Part shown: piece by piece, positions 41,001-54,571 of the stretch | Layout of the letters: each line of letters opens with the position of its first letter | Position numbering within the stretch: the first letter of the stretch is position 1 | Assembly: GCA_023091665.1 (NCBI GenBank) | Contig: JALJCQ010000012.1 | Coordinates: 1,922,001 to 1,986,000, forward strand | Source: Pythium myriotylum | Taxonomy: Eukaryota > Oomycota > Peronosporomycetes > Pythiales > Pythiaceae | Length of the DNA stretch: 64,000 bases | Direction of reading: 5' to 3' | Notes under the pieces: model-generated | Database searches by the model: none | Seen by the model: only the letters and a program-made list of their open reading frames with translations | Told to the model about the DNA's origin: nothing | Position numbers and translations under genes: made by a program

Positions 41001-44000
41001 GGGATCCCATTGCTGCGTACTGTTATGGCCGTGGACGAATAGACAACTGAGATTCCTAGTGGATTAAGCCACGTAGCGACGCCAGTTTGTGTGGAAGGAT
41101 TCTCATCGATGACGAGACCGTCGAACCGACTGAGAGATGGGAGCGTGAGCCCGTCAACTTGGCGGATATCTACGGGGAATCGAAACACACGGATTAGCTG
41201 TGCTGAGTCCACTTTCGGGGTTGTCGGCGGGTCGTTGATGGCTTTAAGGCACGGCATGTAGGGACTTTTAGCAGTTGGGACCAAGTGATAACGGTACATC
41301 CCGTCAACTCCCACGATTCCGTTACATTCGTCTAAATGCTGAGGGATCTGACCACTTTCGTCAAAATAGTAGTACAAAGGCACACCATCAAACGCATAAC
41401 CAATCTTGATGAATGGATTTGGCGCCAGTTCAACGAGGCCGTCGATGAAACAGGTTGGGGTGTCTGCGTAATAATACCGCTGTTGATCATCCAACGCACC
41501 CCCACAAGAATCGGTCACCGTCGACGGCAACGCAGTCTTGAACGGAATACCATTGAGAATTATACCTGTAAACCCGTCAAACCCTTGCAACATGAGTGGA
41601 TTCGGTTGGACAATGGGGAAACGAACGAGTTCAATGAAGTATTGCTGCTCGACGCGGGCTAATCCAGTTGGGTGACTTGGGATACCGTTACTGTATATGT
41701 ATACCGACTGCTTATGCTGAGAGATTGAGAATTCGTTCACGAGATTCTCAGCGTGCTCAGCTTCCGTCAACTCTGCCCGGTCGATTTCGCTGAGATCCGT
41801 TGTTTCTTCGAGTTGATCTACGTAAACAAAATCATTTCTTGACGTGCCGACTCGAAGTTTGGGCCAGAGATTCACTTCAGGGAGATCAAGCACTGCGTCC
41901 ACAGAAGGGTGGCTTGCAACTCGCTTGATCGTGCCACCTCCTAGTTGTAAAGCATTAGAATCCGCGAGGCAAATGACGAGCTTGTCGTACTCGCGTTTCT
42001 TGGGTTTTTGTCTGGCTTCATTTGGGCACCGAACGTACTCAAGTCGGTCGCTATGATCGCCGTTCTGGATTGTGTAACTAAAATCAATCCTGGTTGAACC
42101 ACTCCCACCTTGGTAAATTGCAGACCCGGGTCTGGATTTCCCAACATCTAACAGTATGAAGGGCTGTCCAGCCACTAAAACAGGCGCTGTGAATACGACC
42201 GTCAACGTCACAGAGTCACCAGCTGTGTAAATGCCGTCAGCGATATTGCTCGTTACCGTGAGTACCCGAGGCGGCACCTGCCCTTCAACTTGGATGTCTC
42301 GATTATTGCTTAAACTACCTGTTCCGCCTGGTGTCGGTAGTCGTAGAACCGCTGGCCGCCGATCTTGTGTCAATGAAACAAACCCACATTCTACTCCATC
42401 GAAGTACAGTGCATCAAAGCCATCATAAGCGACAGGGAGCGCCGAATCTCCTTGTATAGTTGTGTATCGAAAAACAAGCGTAGCCGATCCGCTACCACTT
42501 TCGTACAGTGCAACTGGTGGCAGCGTGCCTGCATTCGCGTTCGCAATTGCAAGACGCAGTTTTGGATTGCATCGTGCTGCATCCAGGATCTCCACTGCTT
42601 CCGAGAACGTCATGCGAATGTCGATGTCTTGACCAACTCCAAATACACCGTTATCCAACCCCGAGGAAACTGACAGAACACGAGGAGAGGTACTGTCAAC
42701 TTGAATTCGAGAAGTTGCTGCGAGACTACCCTCTGATCCAGGACCAGGAAGCGTGGTATCTGCTGCTAAACTCGGATTGGCACTCATCTGTAACACATTA
42801 CAGCTTAGACTTGTCGCCCCGCGGTAATCCAACCGACCGGAGCGGTCTCCTGCAACAATTCGATACTCAAAAACTAGGATACTTGTGGAAGAACCTCCAA
42901 CAAAGTTCGCAACTGCTGTTCGAGTGCCACCAAGAAACAACTCAAGTGTGCAGCTCTCAGGAATGAGGACTGTGACAGGATAGGAAAACCGTACTTGAAT
43001 GCGAAGACGATCACCAAGGCCGTACACACCGCGACGGTCGATTGCACCGACATAAATGACTCTTGGAGGAATGCTTACTACTTGAATGTTTGATGCTGAC
43101 AAACTAAATTGTGATCCGAGCGCTGGAAGAACTGTGTTCGCTGCTAACATCAGCGTCGTTGCCACAGCAAACAGGATTCCTGGCCCCGTTGGCATGACAA
43201 AGGCATTAACATCAGCATACTCAAGAGAGGATGTCGCATCACCTGCAAGTACTCGAATCGAGAAGAGCCATTGAGCCGTCTGATCGCCAGACACATAAGT
43301 TGCCACGCGGAGGCCGTTTCCCAACTGGAGTCGCAGTGATGGGGGCGCAGATCCCACAGGCATACCAACACGAAGATCAAAAACTACGCCAATCAAGATA
43401 TCATCACCAACCCCGAAAGCCCCTGAGTTGCTTGAAGCTGCGTTAACGACGTATACCCGTTTGATGGCTGGTGGAGAAGACGTTATGCAAATTTTGTAGT
43501 TGAAAGAAAGCGATCCAGGAAGCAGTGGCGGTCCCAGGCGTAATGGCACATAGATACCACTTGTATCGGTGATTATGCTCCCTGCAGGCAACTCCAACGA
43601 CATTCGCGAGGCTGCTTCGAGAACTTGCACGCTATCACCCATAGCTACGTCGTATTTGAACCTCAGCCGACTGGTACCCGATCCTCCAACATAGGGCGCG
43701 TAGGTAGGAAGAAGTGCATTGGCGTTCAATTTAAGCCTTGGTGTTCCTTGGACAACTACCGCGTCAGCGAACACAACCGAGATTAGGATTCGCTGCCCTG
43801 GCGCATAAGTTTGCCCACTCGTGACGTCCGCCGCCATGTCGATAACGCGGAAGCCGTCCGTTCGGAGGAAAATCTTGTGATTGTTCCCCGCCAGACTTCG
43901 CACTGCGTCTACGCGAAGTATTGGTCCGGGCCTAGGCATTGTGAGGTTAGCCGGAAGCTCTGGAACTGTTGCCATGCACAAGACCTCAGCTGCGGTCTGT

Positions 44001-47000
44001 GTCATTGACCCGCCTAGCTGGATCGGCCGCAAGAGAAACGCTCGTTCGTTAAACGTGTCGAGGGCCGTTGTTCCTGTGTTGTCATAAGTCGCAACGACAT
44101 ACTGAAAGCGAAGCACGTTAGACCCGCTTCCGTCAAGGTAGACTGCTGTTCGGGGTAACTCCCCTTGATCTAATGGGACAATGTTGAGCATCAAGTAAGG
44201 TGTGCCTCGAACGATAACCCGCTTCGAAAACTCAACGAGAATCACAATCAAATCTCCCACATCGTAAGTTCCGTCTGGAGTGAGCGATCGCACATTGACG
44301 ATCCTAGGCCGCACTGTATCGATAACAATATTTTTATTTCTCGAAAGCGAGCCTGGCCACCCTGGTGGGGGTAGTGTGACATCAGCATTTGTGGTAGGCG
44401 TGGTGGACTGACGCTTGATCGAAGAATAGCCATACAACACCAAGGACTGGACATAGTCGACCACGAGAGCACCGCGATCGTCTACGACGTCGAGATCGCT
44501 CGACGCATCGCCCTCGCTTATGACGTATAGGAAAGTTAGCACACGGGTGCCATTACCGTCCGAGTAGAAAGCGAGCGACTGTTGCGTCGTGTCGAGCAAG
44601 AGGGCTGGTCGGCCATACACGACGACGGGAAGGGTGAACTTCACAGCGATCGGAATAGTGTCTCCGGGGAAATAAGTGCCATCTGGGACGGTCGATGTGA
44701 TGTCTGTAACGGTCGGTGGAGTCGGTTTGATTGAAATTTGGCGGTTGCCGCTGAGCGAATGAGCTGTTCGTGGGGGTGGAAGAGCCAAGACAGCATCTGT
44801 GATCGGATAAGTTGATGCCCGGCGAATTGAGGAGCCTTCAGGAAGAACAAGCGAGTCCGCACGGAAGTACTCGAGGCTATCACAGTAGTCACGCTCAGTC
44901 GCAACAAACCGAAACGTTAACGTGGAGGTTCCGGACCCAGAGATGTACGTGGCTGGATTTGCGTTATAGTCGACGAAGTGGAGTTCGTCAGAGCGTAAAT
45001 ACAACATCGCAGGCCCGCCGGCTACATCAACCGGCATGCTGAATATGACTTGAACCATCATGACTTCGCCAACCCCATACTCTCCGGTGGGCGTTGTCGA
45101 TGTCACCTCGATAACCACGGGAGGCGTTGTATCGATGCTGATATCATTATTAAAGCTGAGTGCTCGAGGATCCTGTGCACGAGGGAAGAGGGTAAAGTCT
45201 GGAAGGTGGCCATTCGTGTCACGTATTTGGGCATCGTTCAAAACGAGCGCTTGCTGGTTGAACACATCGAGATCGATGGCTGAATGGCCAGGCTGTACAA
45301 CGTACAGGAAGCGAAGCACATTTGACTGGAGTCCGCTACGATCCATGGCGAAAGCAAAGCCGCTGGGATTGGATGCGGTGTCCATCTGCAAGAAAGGTGC
45401 CCCAATCGCTGTTTCCCCCCACGATATGTTACTCTCAGCCTGCAGCTGCTGAGCAATTACTGCGTGACGAAATCGAAGTTTTGTTGCGATTCCGTCGAAC
45501 TCAGTCCACAACAAGCCTGGTGAGAGGGATGATCCTGAACACACGAGTGCAAAGTCGGTAACATCCATTGACGGGTTATGGTTCACGACTTGCCCTCCAA
45601 ACATCGCACTCCACGCTGACGCTATGGAAGCGTCAGGTTTCAGTGATGCGACGCGCAAAGTCTGGACCCGCGAGCTTAACGTATTTGAAACTGAAGCCTC
45701 TTCAACCCATGACGCGAACATCATGTTCCCACAAGCGAGTGTATCGAGAATTCGAGCACTAGGAAGAAGATGAGTGGTTAGATTTACCTGCTGCGAGATA
45801 CTCGTGCTACTCTCGTTCCACGATGAGTCGAACACTTCTCCATAGGCAACTTCTGAAATACCGGGGTTTTGAGTGTCATGGTACCACGAAATCACAAGCG
45901 CCTCGTCTTCGTAGCCTTTTTTTCGTACGTTCAGACGAGGACGATAACTGGAGATATAGAAGTCGGAAGCCGTACCGGTATACCGCACATATTGCCAAAC
46001 GGATAGATCTCGACTTTGCACATATCGCCGGGCCAGAATCACCTGATAGGCGTCCAGAACGTCGTCGTACTCACTCCAGCTGACGTACATTGAACCACGA
46101 TACACAGCGGCGTGTGGTAGGATTGCGTCATTCTGCGGGTTCTTGTTGAGCCCCGAGTTCATCTTGTTGCCGTCGTGGAAGATCCATAATGGGGCGTCAA
46201 AGTCATCATTGCGCTGTGCGACTCGAATTTGCCCAGCAATAGCACCAGTGGCGGATACAACGGCCTCCTCACGCCAGAGCATCACAAGCTCAAGATTGTG
46301 CACGATCAGCTGGGCATCGCTTCCGCGCATTTGAAGGTTCTTGTTCGCGCCCATACTCGGTATGACTGTCCATGGCTCGGTAGTCACAGTGAGTCCATTG
46401 AAGCGAGCACAATATATCTGTCCATCTTCGTCCCACGCAGCATACAATTCGCGTTGCCAAACGACAACCGAAGTTTTTTCGATAAAGGAACCTTGGAAGC
46501 GATTCATCGCGGCTGCCACTGGCGCAGTTAGAGCCACTGGTGTTAGTGTGTCCTGAGTGAATACGCGTAGGTTCAAAAAGCTGGTGGTGATTGTCGACTT
46601 GTAAATGTATGAGCTCCACTCAGTCCAGAATACGAACAAGTTGCCGCCAAACTCAATTGCGACCGGATACCTTGCATAAGAATCATGATTACGATTCAGT
46701 CCAGTTTGCAGAGTGACCTGTTTGGAAAACGTTACGTCAATTTCAATAGCTTCACCCGCCCCATACATCCCATCCCCTTCGGGGGATGATAACTTGACTG
46801 TGGTGGGGACTGAAGTGGCATCGATCTTGATCACTTTCGTTGCAGAGACAACTAAGCGAGGCAAAGTTGTGCGTGCTAACGTCAGTGATGAGGTCGAGAC
46901 GCAGAACACTTCTGCGCCAGCCAACACGTTAAGGTTTGCGAAAGCTAAGTTAGGGCTCGCGTCACCGTCGAGAATGTGATACAGGAAGGCTGCTTCATTG

Positions 47001-50000
47001 GCGAGTGGCTGACCCATGAATCTTGCGAGCCGATTCGGAATGACAATTCCATTCGCTTGTGAAGATCCGGTTGCCAGCTCCATCACAGGTGAGCCAGTTA
47101 CTTTCACAGGCCGCGAGAATATGACACGAAAGAAGATCTCACCCGGATACACGGTTGGAGGGCTAGCCAGGGGCGGATAAGCGACACCGTAAGTGCCTGC
47201 ATTGGAATCAGCCACAATGTCGACGATCACAACCGGGGACCCATCGACCTCAATCGCTTTCAACTTCCCGAGCCGATTAGGATTTCCTGTTGCTGGAAGG
47301 GTAGGGTCGGCCGTGATAACGGGAGTTCTCGAGCGAGAAAGAATAGCTGAGCCACTAGCACTTAGGTCGATACTCGTCGACGTATAGTCCAAGTCGCTTG
47401 AAGCGTCATTTTCTTGAACATGGTAGTGGAAGATAACAACGGTGTCTGTACTTCTCTCCAGCAATACGGCTGGTGGCGAGTCAGAAGACGAAGGCAATAG
47501 TGGCGCACAAACGTCCGACACAACAGGGACCACAGACGTAGGAACTTCGAGTACCCGAGTCGAATCGAAGACAATCTCGAAACGGCGGCCATTCTTCTTC
47601 GCTGTGGAAGTGACTGATACGATTCCTATCGAAGCCAAGTCGGCAAAGGCCATCAGACGGGATTTCAGCGACATCGGTGAATTGCTGTTTGCATCGGTGT
47701 AATCTACACACCCAGATACAACGCCGCCATACGAGATAGCAAACTGTCCGCTCGTAACCGGATACATAGCGTGTACGCCAACATCCAGTAATTGGCGATA
47801 TCCCCCGTAGGTGAAGGTAGCAATCCCGCCAGAGTTGAGGGGGATTTGCGGTTCGCCATACACAGCAATTTCACCCGAGAACACGACTCGTAGATCGATG
47901 ATGTCACCAACACCATAGCCTGTGCCTCCAATCGGTGTATCAGGTCGCGTCGAGCTCACCGAGAGGATTCTCGGTGTGCTGGTTTGAACTATGATTGCAC
48001 TTTGAGAGGCCAGGCTGGAAGTTGCCGACAGAGCGGGGAGCGTTAGATCAGCATCGATTTGCTGCCCTGCTGCGCCAGCGGCACAAATTGAATCGAACAA
48101 TCCTAGCGTGCGCAGTGAAAGAGGAGAGGCATAATTGAGATCTGTCGTACCTTCTCCAGGTAGGATCTTGTATCTGAACTCGAGCGTTGAGGTGCCACCA
48201 CCGGATAGATACTTTGCGATACCACCAGAATTAAGCTCAAGGATCGGTCTCCCGACTACGTCGACTCTCAGACTGAAAAGCACATAGATCACAATTACAT
48301 CTCCAGCACTGTAAATGTCATTCGCGGTAGAGGAATAAACATTGGTGACCCGGGGGATTTCATTGCTACTGAGAACGCGGATTTCACTTGGGTTCAGAAG
48401 TCGAGATGGAATAGTAAGCATGGCGGCCAAGTTGGGATTCAGAGAGTCGCGAAAGATCGCTCCAGCCAGTGCGCTGGAATCACGAACAGCCAGTGCAAGG
48501 GTACTGTCTGGGGCCTGCACAGAATATTGGAATGCTACCGAATTCGTCACAGCCTGAGATGCTTTATACCCAGCATTGGCTACCACCTTCAGTCCGGTAC
48601 ACGCAATGGAGCCTCCATTTCCATCATCGCAAACGAACGCCGCACAATTGGATGCAGATACACGAACCGAAACGGCTGCATCGGTGAGAGAAAGGAACGA
48701 GACATAAAAGCGGAGGCCAAAAGCACCAAGTATAGAAGTATCTTTGACCACCTGAACTGGAATCACACGATTGGGAATGATGCGACTGAGCGAGTCTTCA
48801 AGCGAATTTGACGGACCGCTAGTATCGAGCGTGATCGGAATACACGGTGACGTGCCGTCTTCCATTGAAACAGTAAAGCCACCTTGAAGAATGGTGGCGT
48901 CGGCTTGCACGTCGATTGTTTGTATTCGTCCTGCAAAAGCATTGCAGGCACTACCTTCTGCTGGCACAAGATCTAGAAGATCGCCACTGCTGCTACTGGA
49001 GAAGAGGATAGTATATCGAAACCCGTTACGCCATGTGCGCCGCGATACTGACTGAATACCAACTGTTCTTAGCGCCTTGATCCGCAAAAGTTTCGATCGC
49101 ACATCCTGCTCAGCGTCGGCGTCACTGGCAAAAGATGCATCGATGCATTCTGTCATTTCCATAGCACTTGGTGCTGCCATATCCCCATATGCAAGTCGAA
49201 ATCCACCAGCCAGCATTCTGCTGGGGCCTTCAGTTCCCACATCAAAGTACCGAGCAATTCCTCGGGAAGTATAAGCTGCAGATGAGTCAACAGCCCCTGT
49301 TTCCAGCGTGAGAGTCGGAACGCCTGAGGTAACAAGTACTGGTGACGAGAACTGCACAGATATGTCAACGACACCTCCATGCATTGCCACGTTTCGATTG
49401 GTGTTGAGCTGAACCAGTGTCATCATGTTGCAGGCTAACCGAGGCGATGAGGCCCCACAAACCCAAGTCGCACAAGAAGGTGTCGTAACACGCGTTAATG
49501 GCTTGAGCCCAGTCGTTGAAAAGCTAAATGCAATCACATAACGTGTAGCATCTTGGAATGCGGCGGTGTCAGCAGTCACACTCACACTGATCTGCATCGT
49601 CGCTATCCCTTCTAGGGCAGCTTTAACAGCGGCGACGGTTGCGTTCCAGTCGATACATACCGTCTGTTCGCCATCATATGCCAGTTTGTATTGACCCTGC
49701 GTCAAGCTGCCGGTATTGAATATATCGACAGTTTGAATTGCATTCGTGATTCCGACAACATTGGAGGAGCTTGAGAACGTAATGTTCTGAACGAACGGGC
49801 GGGCCGTATCTATCCGCACCTGGCGACCATATTCGAGTGATCCAAACGTGTTTAATTCTGGGAGAATCAAATTTGAACTGGTTGTAGGGGTCGTTGACTT
49901 ACGCAGAACGCATCGATCGTGCAGAGACTGCCAACCCCCAGTTGCGCCATTTTCTGTGCGATACATGCTAGCTCGAACGTGTGAAGTCAAAGTCGTCGCA

Positions 50001-53000
50001 TGAACTTCCTGCCATATTGCGTACCAGGTCACTACGGAGGATGTGGAACCGACTAGGACCGGAGCTTTAGCGTCTTGGGTTTGTGCGTCATTGACATTTG
50101 ACAGCTTTGCACCTCCATCAGCAAAGAGCCATGGTCCTGCGTCTCCGCCAGTAAATATCGCTACTCTTGCTTGACTCTTGGTCGATGTGAGGTCAACCTC
50201 TTCCCACGCGGCATACACCGTTGATGGGTTCATGGGGTGGTTGCGGAGACGAACATTGACAGCAATCTGGGATATGTCAAAGTTTAGTCCACGGTTACCG
50301 TCCGCTGTTTTCCACGCAAGTGCGATTCCTGATGTGGGGATCGATGCCTGCTTTGCTCGAATGCGAGTAAGACCACTTCCTGTGGAAACGACTTCGTGCC
50401 ACGCGACAAGAAGCGTGGAATCGGCAATGCAGGCAATGGATGGAACTCGTGCGTGCATAGTAGAGTCGACGTTGAGCCCAACACTCGCTGAGTTGCCATC
50501 AACGTTGATCCATCTGGGCGTTTGAACAGTTCCACCCAACGCAGAAACACGAATTTGAGCAACCCCAGCACTGTTGAGCTCTTCCCACGTCGCGAACAAC
50601 GTTGAACGGCATGATATTATTCGAACATATTGTGCAGACCGTGCTGGAGCGTAGTTGATTCCTCGGAGTGCGCTGTTCCCATCGACGAACGTCCACACTG
50701 GAGCTGTATCTTGTCCATTGAACATCGCAACTCGTATTTGTGTGGATGTCGTTGATGTGATGCTTTCGTGCCAAGCAGCGTAGAGCTGGTTATTGTGGAT
50801 AGCCAGGTGTGGTGCAGCTGCGCTTTGCGTAGGATCTCTGTTGAGACCGTTTGCTGTAGCCACTGTGCGTTCAACAAAACGCCAGCGCTGCAGAACAGAC
50901 GGATCACCTCCAACATAAAGCCCAACTCGAACTTGAGTGGGATTGCTTCCAGTAGAAGTACGTTCTTGCCAGCACGCATATACCTTACTGTTCGCAAATT
51001 GGACCATCATTGGGTTTGTCGCATCCATCGCAGCGTTGAATTGGATACGACCAGGAATTCCGTCTCCGTCTTCTTGAGTCCAAGATGAACCAAACGGTTG
51101 ATTCATATCCAAGGATCTCGCACGGATCTGAGCCACCCCACCGGCGTTTCTTTCGCTCCACATTATCAATAGACGGTTCTGAAACTCAACACCATGTGGT
51201 GTGATTGCATTGCCCTGGGCACCATTGATGTTGACTCCATAGTTCCCCACACAGCGAAGTGAGTTTCGGGAGGGGTACGCGAGGTTTGCTGATGAGTGCC
51301 CTGAGGTGATATTAATCGTAAAATAGAGCTGTGCATCGGTAGAAGAGTCCATTTTTGCGGGAGTAGCCACGTTCGTGGGACCCCCAAGTTGTAAATACAA
51401 GACGGGGACACCACGGTTGGATTGTGGGGATGCTACCACGACTGGAGAACTCATAGTAACAGCAATGACCACGCGATCTCCCACTGTGTACGAGCCATCA
51501 AGCAGTCGTGATGACACATCTACGACGATAGGGGCAATTGTATCGACATAAACAGCTTGCTGTGTAGCGAGAGTCACCATCTGTGGATCTGGAAGCAGCG
51601 TTCGCGCCACCTTACCCGTGCCAGTCTCACGGATAGTCGCACCGCCTAGTTGAAGAGAGAATATGTCGACAAAAGCGAGACGCACGGCTGGATCACTTTG
51701 CTGGACGATGTATTGAAATGCTAAGGCAGAAGTCCCGCTCCCCGAGACGTAAACAGCGGACTTCTGTGTCGTCAAAAGGATAACTGGAGTACCTGCTGCC
51801 GTCACTACGTCCACCGGAACATTATACACGACCACAATGCTGATTACTTCACCAGCTCCGACCTTTCCGTCTTTGTGGGTGGTTGATACACTCGTCACGA
51901 ATGCACAAGACTGATCGATAGCGATTCCTTTCGACGTAAGTCGTGCAGAGGGAAGATCTAAGATAGCTGGCACCAGCGGGAATCTTGATAGGCGTCGAAT
52001 GAATCCGCTGAGAAAGCCGAAGGCCGGTCGCAACGACATCGAGTCAAAGACATCAACAACGTTGACTTGGTCGTCTGCACTAACGTCTAGTCTAAAAGTT
52101 ATTGTTGTCGAGCCGCTTCCTCCAGTGTAGTCCGCAAATCGTTGCACCATGGAACTAGCAGTTGTCAAAATCGATGCAGCTGTCTGCACGACAACAGGGA
52201 GATTGAACAGCACAGTAAAAATGATTGTATCGTCCACACGATAAACACCATCTCTTGTGATCGGATTCACCTGCAGTACCCGAGGATTATCCGTATTGAC
52301 AACAAGGAATGCATTGGAGCTTAGGCTTCCGGCGGCTCCTGGTATTGGAAGTGTCGTATCTGCGTCGGTGAAAGGAGTCGTCGACAGACGCTTGATTGAA
52401 CCAACATTTAGCTGAAGCGCAGTGATTGACGTGTACTCAAGATCAACGGAGCTGTCACCACGCTGCACGTTGTACACAAAAATAAGGTTGTTCGTCCCAC
52501 TGCCGCTCGAATACACCGCTGGACGATACCCAGGAGATCGAATCGCCAAGGCCGGGCCATTAAGAACCGTTGGATCTACAATTGTGCCGACATAGTCCTC
52601 AATCATGGTCACGCTATCGCCCACAACAGAAGACACTGTATACACCTGCCCATCGATAAGAAACTGCAGCCCCTGACTCGTGTCAGTTGTTAATCCGTGG
52701 TCAACTCCCGGGAACACAATTGTTTTCGACGACGAAGGCGTTGGGGCTGCTTGAATGTAGGAACCTGGAAATAGGTCGACACTCCCCGTAGATAGCAGAA
52801 GTTGTGGAGATCCAGTGACAACCACAGGAGTGTCGAATGCGATTTGGATCTGAATTGTATCTCCACCCGTATACGTCCCATCAGGACTCAAAGAGGTCAC
52901 TGCTGTCACTTTCGGGTTCGAGGTGTCGACTACAATGTTCTTCGACCACGATAAGCTCCCCTTTTCGCCATTCACAGGAAATATCAGAACAGCATTCGTT

Positions 53001-54475
53001 GACGGGGCTGTGGACTTCCGCTTGATGGTACCGCCATTCAGTTTCAAGGCCGATGTGCCTGTATATGTCAAATCTGGGGATGTATCTCTCGCCTGGACGA
53101 CGTACAGGAACTCGACGATGTCGTCATTCGCCCCGGTGACGCGCACAAAGGGAATAATCCGATCAACTTGGCCTGTCTCAAGCACGATAGTTGGCATCCC
53201 AGTCACAACGACAGGTAAGGAGAAGTAAACATGCACCAAAATCACTTCGCCTATTCCGAATGTCCCGTCGTCGTGAGGAGACGTGATAACTGTCACCTTT
53301 GGCTGATTCACGTCAACTTGAATAGCACAGTTCGCCGAAAGGCTACTGCCTGTTCCTCGCTCCCAATCCCCAATAGATTTAGGAGGTGGTAGTGTCGTAT
53401 CCGCGTTGATCATAGACCCAGCATTACGGATGAAAATCGTGTTTCCAGATTGAAGTATGCTTATCGTGAGCGCATCGCTGTTGGCGTACTCCAGCTTCGT
53501 TGTATTGTCACCATCACGAACGGTGTATCTGAAGAGTAAGGTTTGCGGGTCAAATCGGCCAACGTAACTTGCGTAGCGATCAAGCACGCGTCGGCCCTTC
53601 TGGATCTCCCACGCAGTCGCGGAAAGCGTTGGGGCCAGTCGCACATGGCCAAGCACCGATCCGTCCCCATATCCGTTCGAGATATCCGCAGTCATCTCTG
53701 GCAGATCGCCATCCGCACCGTCGATGTTCACGGACTCGAACGTAATGGTGATGTTGTTGCCGAAGAATGTACAGGCCTTCCGGTCGCTCTGCAAGTAGTC
53801 GACGAGCACGCGGTCGATCTTGGTCATACGCTGCAGGTACTGGGCAAATTGCTTGGCCGTCGCGTCTGCCGGTATGTTGACGACGCGTTGATCGGCGAAA
53901 GAGACAGCAAACTTCCCTGTTGTGCCTTGGCACCGCAGCCGTTGGATCTCACGAATGTGACAGGCGGACGCATGGCAGCCCGTTGCGAGTAAGAGCGACG
54001 GGGTACCAATGACATCAACTGCACTCGTAAACTCGACGAGAATGTCGATGTCCTCGCCGACCCCAAACGTACCGTCTGCATGGGTAGAGTAGACGCGCGT
54101 GATCTTGGCCGGTGCGTGGCTGTCGACGAGGATATGCTCCTTCGGAACATCGATATTGAGCAGCAGCTCGCCTCCGTCGGGAATATAAAGATTCGCATCA
54201 AGCCGGACATCCTAGATGAATATTCAACACTTTCAATGAGCAAGCGACAGCATAAGACAGGGACGAACAGGACACTCGCGCTCGACCTTTGGCGAGTTGC
54301 GGTTCACGAGCGTGACGATGTCCGGCGCTTGCGGAACGGGCTCGATCGCGACGCAGCATGGCGCGACCGCCAAGAACCAGCTTGTGACCACGTAGAAGAG
54401 CGACGCGCGAGGAAGAAGCCTCGCTCTTCGCGCAGCGCGAGGCCTCCAGACGCCGCCAGCGGCGGATCCCGCCAT
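38012..54475 (-). CDS. Giant secreted SWM-repeat protein, about 5,462 aa
   Basis: Exon 1 (54475-54287) encodes a signal-peptide region ('FYVVTSWFLAVAPCCVA'). After a 75-nt intron, exon 2 (54211-38012) runs 16.2 kb without a stop. About 20 SWM-type beta-sandwich repeats follow, with core 'DGTYxxGDxIxIxVxFxxPV' and 'xYxxGSGTxxLxFxYxVxxGD'. Propeller-like blocks ('LYAAWHE', 'VWTFVDGN') interrupt them at about residues 1064-1494 and 2568-3011. Modules of a 'GxFxLxYxG...CIDxxA' type sit between about 1520 and 2400. Two YHYH domains lie near 4214-4641 ('GYALDGFPLYGPFG', 'GAYRYHVTP'). Further on are a proprotein-convertase P-domain-like part (about 4781-5288) holding a discoidin-like segment ('WWELRLIKPVEIGTIRVWL'), and an end with 'VRFVPNEDFAGLDTFTFSI'. 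There is no transmembrane helix near the C-terminus. Likely a secreted wall or matrix protein; function unknown. Confidence 0.85.
45370..46700 (-). repeat. Propeller-like insert 2 within an SWM repeat
   Basis: This encodes about 440 residues of repeats with 'LFVFWTEW', 'ELYAAWDEDG', 'PLWIFHDGNKMNSGLN' and 'SMYVSWSEYDD'. SWM-type wording resumes immediately after it ('FLYVVQPGHSAIDLDV'). Confidence 0.65.
49920..51210 (-). repeat. Propeller-like insert 1 within an SWM repeat
   Basis: This encodes about 430 residues of six or seven blades sharing 'LxAxWxE', 'QIRVAxF' and 'WxFVDGN...GLN', e.g. 'LYAAWHESITSTTSTQIRVA' and 'LFATWEELNSAGVAQIRVSA'. Host-repeat wording follows ('CVLRKSTTPTTSSNLILPE'). 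Confidence 0.65.
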
Positions 54476-54531
54476 GGTCGAGCCGCGGCGCTTCGCTAGC
54501 GTGCATGGCACCTTCCTGCGACCTGACCATA

Positions 54532-54538
54532 TCACTCT
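54532..54538 (+). promoter_or_regulatory. Initiator-like element for LRR gene (TCACTCT)
   Basis: TCACTCT fits TCAYTYY on the plus strand. It lies 95 bp before the LRR start codon; without the 32-bp duplication the distance would be about 63 bp. Confidence 0.5.
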
Positions 54539-54540
54539 CG

Positions 54541-54547
54541 GGAATGA
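54541..54547 (-). promoter_or_regulatory. Initiator element for giant SWM gene (TCATTCC)
   Basis: On the minus strand this reads TCATTCC, an exact TCAYTYY match, 66 bp upstream of the giant gene's start codon. It sits two bases from the plus-strand element. Confidence 0.55.
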
Positions 54548-54571
54548 CGTATTAGACGTCACTAAAAGCAC

